From assembly GCA_900550065.1 (NCBI GenBank), contig URQR01000142.1, positions 1-5,435 of the forward strand: DNA of 5,435 bases, read 5' to 3'. The stretch comes from an uncultured Eubacteriales bacterium (GTDB lineage: Bacteria; Bacillota; Clostridia; UBA1381; UMGS1253). A program made the position numbers and the translations under genes. The notes under the pieces are model-generated. The model searched no databases. It was not told the DNA's origin and saw only the letters and a program-made list of their open reading frames with translations. Shown here piece by piece: positions 1 through 2,521 of this stretch (the stretch's first letter is position 1; every line of letters starts with the position of its first letter).

Positions 1-1
1 G

Positions 2-274
2 GTGACGATTGACGGTGATACGACCACGATTGATTTGCACATTACAGTCGTATACGGCGCAAAGGTGCCTGAGGTTGCGTGGGAAATACAAGAAAAGGTG
101 AAAAAGGCTGTCGAATCTATGACGGGGCTTACAGTGAATAAGGTCAACATTTATATCGAAGGCGTTGTAATTGAACGGGAGCCGAAAAAAGAAACACGGC
201 CGCCCAAAGTAGAGGAAAAAGAAGTGGAAGCAGAAGAAGAGAAAAAAGAAGTGGACAGCGAAGAGTGTGAATAA
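2..274 (+). CDS. Asp23/Gls24 family envelope stress protein, 3' part only
   Basis: This is the C-terminal 90 residues of an Asp23/Gls24-family protein; the gene begins before the window, and the GTG at position 2 is most likely an internal valine codon, not a start. The recognisable family core is the stretch reading VVYGAKVPEVAWEIQEKV, followed by KKAVESMTGL and a beta strand ending NIYIEGVV. This matches the conserved second half of the Asp23 domain. In Staphylococcus the family member is a cytoplasmic protein tethered to the membrane by AmaP and linked to cell-envelope stress; many Firmicutes carry several paralogues of uncertain role. After the domain comes a highly charged tail of about 30 residues (roughly residues 59-90 of the visible part), rich in Glu and Lys and ending in ECE, which is probably disordered. 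A terminator 10 bp after the stop makes this the last gene of its transcript. The family call is strong; the specific function is not known. Confidence 0.9.
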   Translation: MTIDGDTTTIDLHITVVYGAKVPEVAWEIQEKVKKAVESMTGLTVNKVNIYIEGVVIEREPKKETRPPKVEEKEVEAEEEKKEVDSEECE

Positions 275-284
275 CAAGCAACAG

Positions 285-318
285 AAAGGCTTCTGCAAAT
301 AAAGCGGAAGCCTTTTTT
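285..318 (+). terminator. Intrinsic terminator of the Asp23-family gene
   Basis: Positions 285-296 pair with 304-315 to give a 12-bp stem containing one G-U pair, around the 7-nt loop AAATAAA. A run of six T (313-318) completes the signal, the first three also pairing in the stem. It lies 10 bp after the TAA stop, so it should separate the Asp23-family transcript from the purine operon. Confidence 0.9.
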
Positions 319-333
319 ATGTTTGTGGGCTTT

Positions 334-397
334 GATTTCAAACGGATATAGATTTTGTGCGCAAATTTTGCGCATTGTACACTTGTGTTTTGAAATC
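334..397. repeat. Nested inverted repeats sharing one centre, candidate operator
   Basis: An inner perfect dyad, TGCGCAAA-T-TTTGCGCA, occupies 358-374 with centre at 366. An outer pair of perfect 9-bp arms, GATTTCAAA at 334-342 and TTTGAAATC at 389-397, has its centre at 365.5, so the two are concentric. The DNA between inner and outer arms is not complementary. The right outer arm lies inside the -35/-10 spacer of the purine operon promoter and the inner dyad ends 8 bp before the -35 box. That position suits a regulator binding site, but no regulator can be named from the sequence. Confidence 0.45.
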
Positions 398-411
398 CAG
401 TTTGATATAAT
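383..411 (+). promoter_or_regulatory. Sigma-A-type promoter of the purine salvage operon, extended -10
   Basis: A consensus TATAAT -10 box sits at 406-411 and is preceded by TGA (403-405), giving the extended -10 form TGnTATAAT. The best -35 candidate is TTGTGT at 383-388 with a 17-bp spacer; it matches TTGACA only in its first three bases, which the extended -10 could offset. Transcription would begin near 418, leaving a leader of about 42 nt before the phosphorylase start. Confidence 0.7.
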
Positions 412-427
412 AATAAAGTCACGCTAC

Positions 428-451
428 AAAATTCGACAGAATTTTAGGAGG
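428..451 (+). promoter_or_regulatory. Leader hairpin abutting the Shine-Dalgarno sequence
   Basis: In the predicted 5' leader, AAAATTC (428-434) pairs perfectly with GAATTTT (439-445) around the loop GACA. The next six bases, 446-451, are AGGAGG, the ribosome binding site, placed 8 nt before the ATG at 460. The hairpin is AT-rich and weak and does not cover the binding site itself. The AGGAGG fixes the start codon; any regulatory role of the hairpin is inference. Confidence 0.5.
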
Positions 452-459
452 ACGGCGAA

Positions 460-1293
460 ATGGGCGGCGAATGGGAAAAATTACAGGAAAGCTGCGCTTA
501 TATTCGAGAAAAAACGGAGTTGATTCCGCGTGTGGCGGTGGTGCTCGGCTCGGGACTGGGCGGCTTTGCAGCCCGGGTGGACAATTGTTGCTTACTTTCG
601 TATGAGGAAATTCCGGGGTTTCCGGCCTCTACGGTGAGCGGGCAGGAGGGCGGTCTGCTGCTCGGTAGAATTGGGACGGTACCCGTTGCTGTAATGCAGG
701 GCCGCGTCCATTATTATGAGGGCTATCCGATGTCGGACGTGGTTTTTCCGGTTCGGCTGATGAAGCTGCTTGGCGCGCAGAAGGTAGTATTGACCAATGC
801 CGCAGGCGGAATCAACCGTGCATTGTCGGCGGGGAGCTTTATGCTGCTTAAAGACCATATTGCTTCGCTGGTGCCGTCGCCGCTCATAGGGACGAACATT
901 GACACGCTTGGAACGCGGTTTCCGGACATGAGCGAGGTATATGATAAAGAGCTGCGCACACTGGCACAGCAGGCCGCGGCACAGGTGGGGGCTGTGCTGC
1001 ATGAGGGCGTGTATTTACAAACGACAGGCCCGCAGTATGAAACGCCTGCGGAGATTAAACTGTTTGCACAGTGGGGTGCGGACGCGGTTGGAATGAGCAC
1101 AGCGTGCGAGGCAATCGCTGCCCGCCATGCAGGGCTGCGCGTGTGCGCGATTAGCTGTATATCCAATATGGCGGCGGGAATATCACAAACGCCGCTTTCA
1201 CATGAAGAAGTAAAACAAAACGCCGGCAGGGTGTCGGATTTATTTGAAAGGCTCCTTTATGAGACGGTTTTGGCCGTAGGTGGGGCGGTTTAA
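460..1293 (+). CDS. punA: Purine nucleoside phosphorylase (trimeric, PNP class I)
   Basis: This is a cytoplasmic enzyme of 277 residues, a normal length for the trimeric family. It cleaves inosine, guanosine and their deoxy forms with phosphate to give the base and (deoxy)ribose-1-phosphate. Visible family motifs are the phosphate loop VVLGSGLGGFA (residues 27-37), GRVHYYEGYP (81-90; R82 and H84 match human R84 and H86), LTNAAGGIN (111-119), GPQYETPAE (190-198; E194 matches the base-binding Glu201 of human PNP), GMST (211-214), SCISNMAAG (232-240; N236 matches human Asn243) and HEEV near 248. The Glu/Asn pair predicts preference for 6-oxopurines over adenine. An oddity is TVSGQEG at 58-64, where the family usually has a histidine at the Q62 position, next to the phosphate site. 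The ATG at 460 follows AGGAGG with 8-nt spacing. The adenosine deaminase gene follows 16 bp downstream, supplying inosine to this enzyme. The symbol pupG is used for the Bacillus counterpart. Confidence 0.96.
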   Translation: MGGEWEKLQESCAYIREKTELIPRVAVVLGSGLGGFAARVDNCCLLSYEEIPGFPASTVSGQEGGLLLGRIGTVPVAVMQGRVHYYEGYPMSDVVFPVRLMKLLGAQKVVLTNAAGGINRALSAGSFMLLKDHIASLVPSPLIGTNIDTLGTRFPDMSEVYDKELRTLAQQAAAQVGAVLHEGVYLQTTGPQYETPAEIKLFAQWGADAVGMSTACEAIAARHAGLRVCAISCISNMAAGISQTPLSHEEVKQNAGRVSDLFERLLYETVLAVGGAV

Positions 1294-1299
1294 GGGGAG
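1294..1299 (+). promoter_or_regulatory. Ribosome binding site deciding the adenosine deaminase start
   Basis: GGGGAG begins directly after the TAA stop of the phosphorylase (1291-1293) and lies 10 nt before the ATG at 1310. A GTG at 1280 is in frame and would add ten residues (MGRFKGRKGE) and a 14-bp overlap with the upstream gene. It has no properly spaced binding site, and adenosine deaminases usually start only a few residues before the HLHLDG motif. The ATG at 1310 is preferred. Confidence 0.7.
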
Positions 1300-1309
1300 A
1301 AAAGGGGAA

Positions 1310-2305
1310 ATGATTGATCTGCATCTGCATTTGGACGGGTCACTCGACACGGACACAATCCTATTTTTAGCGCGGGAGGACGGCGTTGCTTTGCCGGCCT
1401 ATGACGATAAAGGCTTACGGCCTTACATAACCGCTCCAAAAGGCTGTCTTGGATTAAACGAATATTTAAAACGCTTTGATCTGCCTTTGTGTGTACTGCA
1501 AACGGCATTTGCGATTGAATATGCCGTCTCTGAGCTTATTTTGCGGCTCGATGCGGCGGGTATGCGGTATGCGGAAATTCGTTTTGCACCGCAGTTGCAT
1601 ATGCAAAATGGCCTCACCCAGCAAGAGGTTGTTGAGGCGTCGCTGCGCGGGCTTCAAAAGGGTATTGGCTCCAGCAAGCATATGAAAGCCCAGTTGATTC
1701 TGTGCTGTATGCGCGGCGAGGACAATGAACAAGAAAATGAACAGACGGTTCACCTTGCAAAGGCATACTTAAAAAAAGGCGTCGCCGCCGTCGACCTTGC
1801 CGGCGCGGAGGGGCTGTACCCGACACAGAAATATCAAAGCCTATTTGCGCTTGCGGCTCGTCTTGATGTGCCTTTCACGATTCATGCGGGCGAGGCGGAC
1901 GGCGCGCAGAGCGTGCGTGCGGCGGTAGAATTTGGCGCGCGGCGCATTGGGCATGGGATACGAATGTGCGAGGATGCGGCTGTGATGGATATGGTGATTG
2001 AGCAGGGGATTGCGCTTGAGCTTTGCCCGACGAGTAATCTGCAAACTGGTGCTGTGGGTGCAATTCGGGATTATCCAATCCGCCGGTTTTTGAGTGCCGG
2101 CGTGATTGCAACGGTGAATACGGATAACATGACGGTATCGAACACAACGGTAAAAAATGAGCTTGCACTGCTGCGGAAGGGGATATCGCTGACAGCGGAG
2201 GAGGAAAAGATGCTTTTGCTCAATGCGGTTTACGCTTCTTTCTTGCCGGAGGAGGATAAACAGACGCTTTCGGAGCAGATTTATGTACATGGGTGTTATA
2301 TTTAA
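1310..2305 (+). CDS. add: Adenosine deaminase
   Basis: This zinc-dependent cytoplasmic enzyme hydrolyses adenosine and deoxyadenosine to inosine and deoxyinosine plus ammonia. From the ATG at 1310 it is 331 residues, within the usual 330-350. The metal and catalytic motifs of the family are all present: HLHLDG at residues 5-10 (H5 and H7 as zinc ligands, D9), TIHAGE at 190-195 (H192 as zinc ligand, E195 as the general acid), RIGHG at 212-216 (H215), ELCPTSN at 237-243, and VNTDN at 269-273 with D272 as the remaining zinc ligand. The position after D272 is Asn, where the mouse and E. coli enzymes have a second Asp; Asn is known there in other bacterial members. The FAP and LDAAG motifs of the N-terminal half are also intact. 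It shares the promoter at 383-411 with the phosphorylase and is followed by a terminator. Adenine deaminase or aminodeoxyfutalosine deaminase are relatives that cannot be excluded absolutely, but the neighbour strongly favours adenosine. Confidence 0.94.
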   Translation: MIDLHLHLDGSLDTDTILFLAREDGVALPAYDDKGLRPYITAPKGCLGLNEYLKRFDLPLCVLQTAFAIEYAVSELILRLDAAGMRYAEIRFAPQLHMQNGLTQQEVVEASLRGLQKGIGSSKHMKAQLILCCMRGEDNEQENEQTVHLAKAYLKKGVAAVDLAGAEGLYPTQKYQSLFALAARLDVPFTIHAGEADGAQSVRAAVEFGARRIGHGIRMCEDAAVMDMVIEQGIALELCPTSNLQTGAVGAIRDYPIRRFLSAGVIATVNTDNMTVSNTTVKNELALLRKGISLTAEEEKMLLLNAVYASFLPEEDKQTLSEQIYVHGCYI

Positions 2306-2321
2306 AAAGAGAGAGTTGTTC

Positions 2322-2360
2322 AGAGCCATAAAAGCTATGGCTTTGTATGGCTCTTTTTTT
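2322..2360 (+). terminator. Terminator of the purine salvage operon, with an alternative fold
   Basis: AGAGCCATA (2322-2330) pairs with TATGGCTCT (2346-2354), and AAAGC (2331-2335) pairs with GCTTT (2340-2344). Together they form a 14-bp stem with one bulged G and a TATG loop, ending in a run of seven T (2354-2360). Because TATGGCT occurs twice (2336-2342 and 2346-2352), the left arm can instead pair with the nearer copy in a shorter 7-bp hairpin without the T-run directly behind it. Confidence 0.88.
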
Positions 2361-2364
2361 ATAT

Positions 2365-2380
2365 AAAATATCGATATTTT
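2365..2380. repeat. Perfect 16-bp palindrome, candidate operator
   Basis: AAAATATCGATATTTT is fully self-complementary, has a central CG, and ends 24 bp before the -35 box of the downstream promoter. Even-length dyads with a central CG are typical of LacI-family operators, which often control carbohydrate genes. The surrounding DNA is very AT-rich, so a chance palindrome is possible and the operator role is inference. Confidence 0.35.
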
Positions 2381-2404
2381 CATATATGGTTTCAATATAA
2401 TATA

Positions 2405-2433
2405 TTTACATACAGCTATATAAAAGGTATAAT
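2405..2433 (+). promoter_or_regulatory. Strong sigma-A-type promoter of the secreted deacetylase gene
   Basis: TTTACA (2405-2410, five of six matches to TTGACA) and a perfect TATAAT (2428-2433) are separated by exactly 17 bp in AT-rich DNA. Transcription would begin near 2440, giving a leader of about 80 nt. A second TATAAT at 2396-2401 has no acceptable -35 box at the right distance and is not called. Confidence 0.8.
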
Positions 2434-2506
2434 ATTTATATAGAAAACTGATAAAAGCAGGGAGAGTGTTTGGTCAGTATCACAATTATTCATGCAGCAA
2501 AAGACA

Positions 2507-2515
2507 GGGGAGGAG
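2507..2515 (+). promoter_or_regulatory. Ribosome binding site supporting a TTG start
   Basis: GGGGAGGAG lies 6 nt before the TTG at 2522. An in-frame ATG at 2492 would put ten extra residues (MQQKTGEEKI) before the signal peptide, has no ribosome binding site upstream, and would place this purine block inside the coding region. The TTG start gives a classical exported N-terminus, MKKSAKK followed by a hydrophobic stretch. Confidence 0.8.
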
Positions 2516-2521
2516 AAAATT

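Noticed and set aside
412..459. Purine riboswitch in the operon leader
   Set aside because: The predicted leader is only about 42 nt, too short for a purine aptamer plus expression platform, and shows only one small hairpin.
323..523. A 66-codon + strand frame across the first intergenic region
   Set aside because: It begins just after a terminator, runs through the promoter and overlaps the phosphorylase start in another frame, with no ribosome binding site or motif.
592..1166. Open frames on the minus strand across the phosphorylase gene (592-1002 and 723-1166)
   Set aside because: They lie opposite a clearly conserved enzyme, encode no recognisable motif and have no ribosome binding site of note; they are shadows of the + strand codon pattern.
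1280..1309. GTG at 1280 as the deaminase start
   Set aside because: It would overlap the phosphorylase by 14 bp and lacks a spaced ribosome binding site; the ATG at 1310 has GGGGAG 10 nt upstream and fits the family N-terminus.
1841..2395. A 184-codon minus-strand frame over the end of the deaminase and its terminator
   Set aside because: It crosses the operon terminator and the antisense of the zinc-binding motifs, and its product has no recognisable domain.
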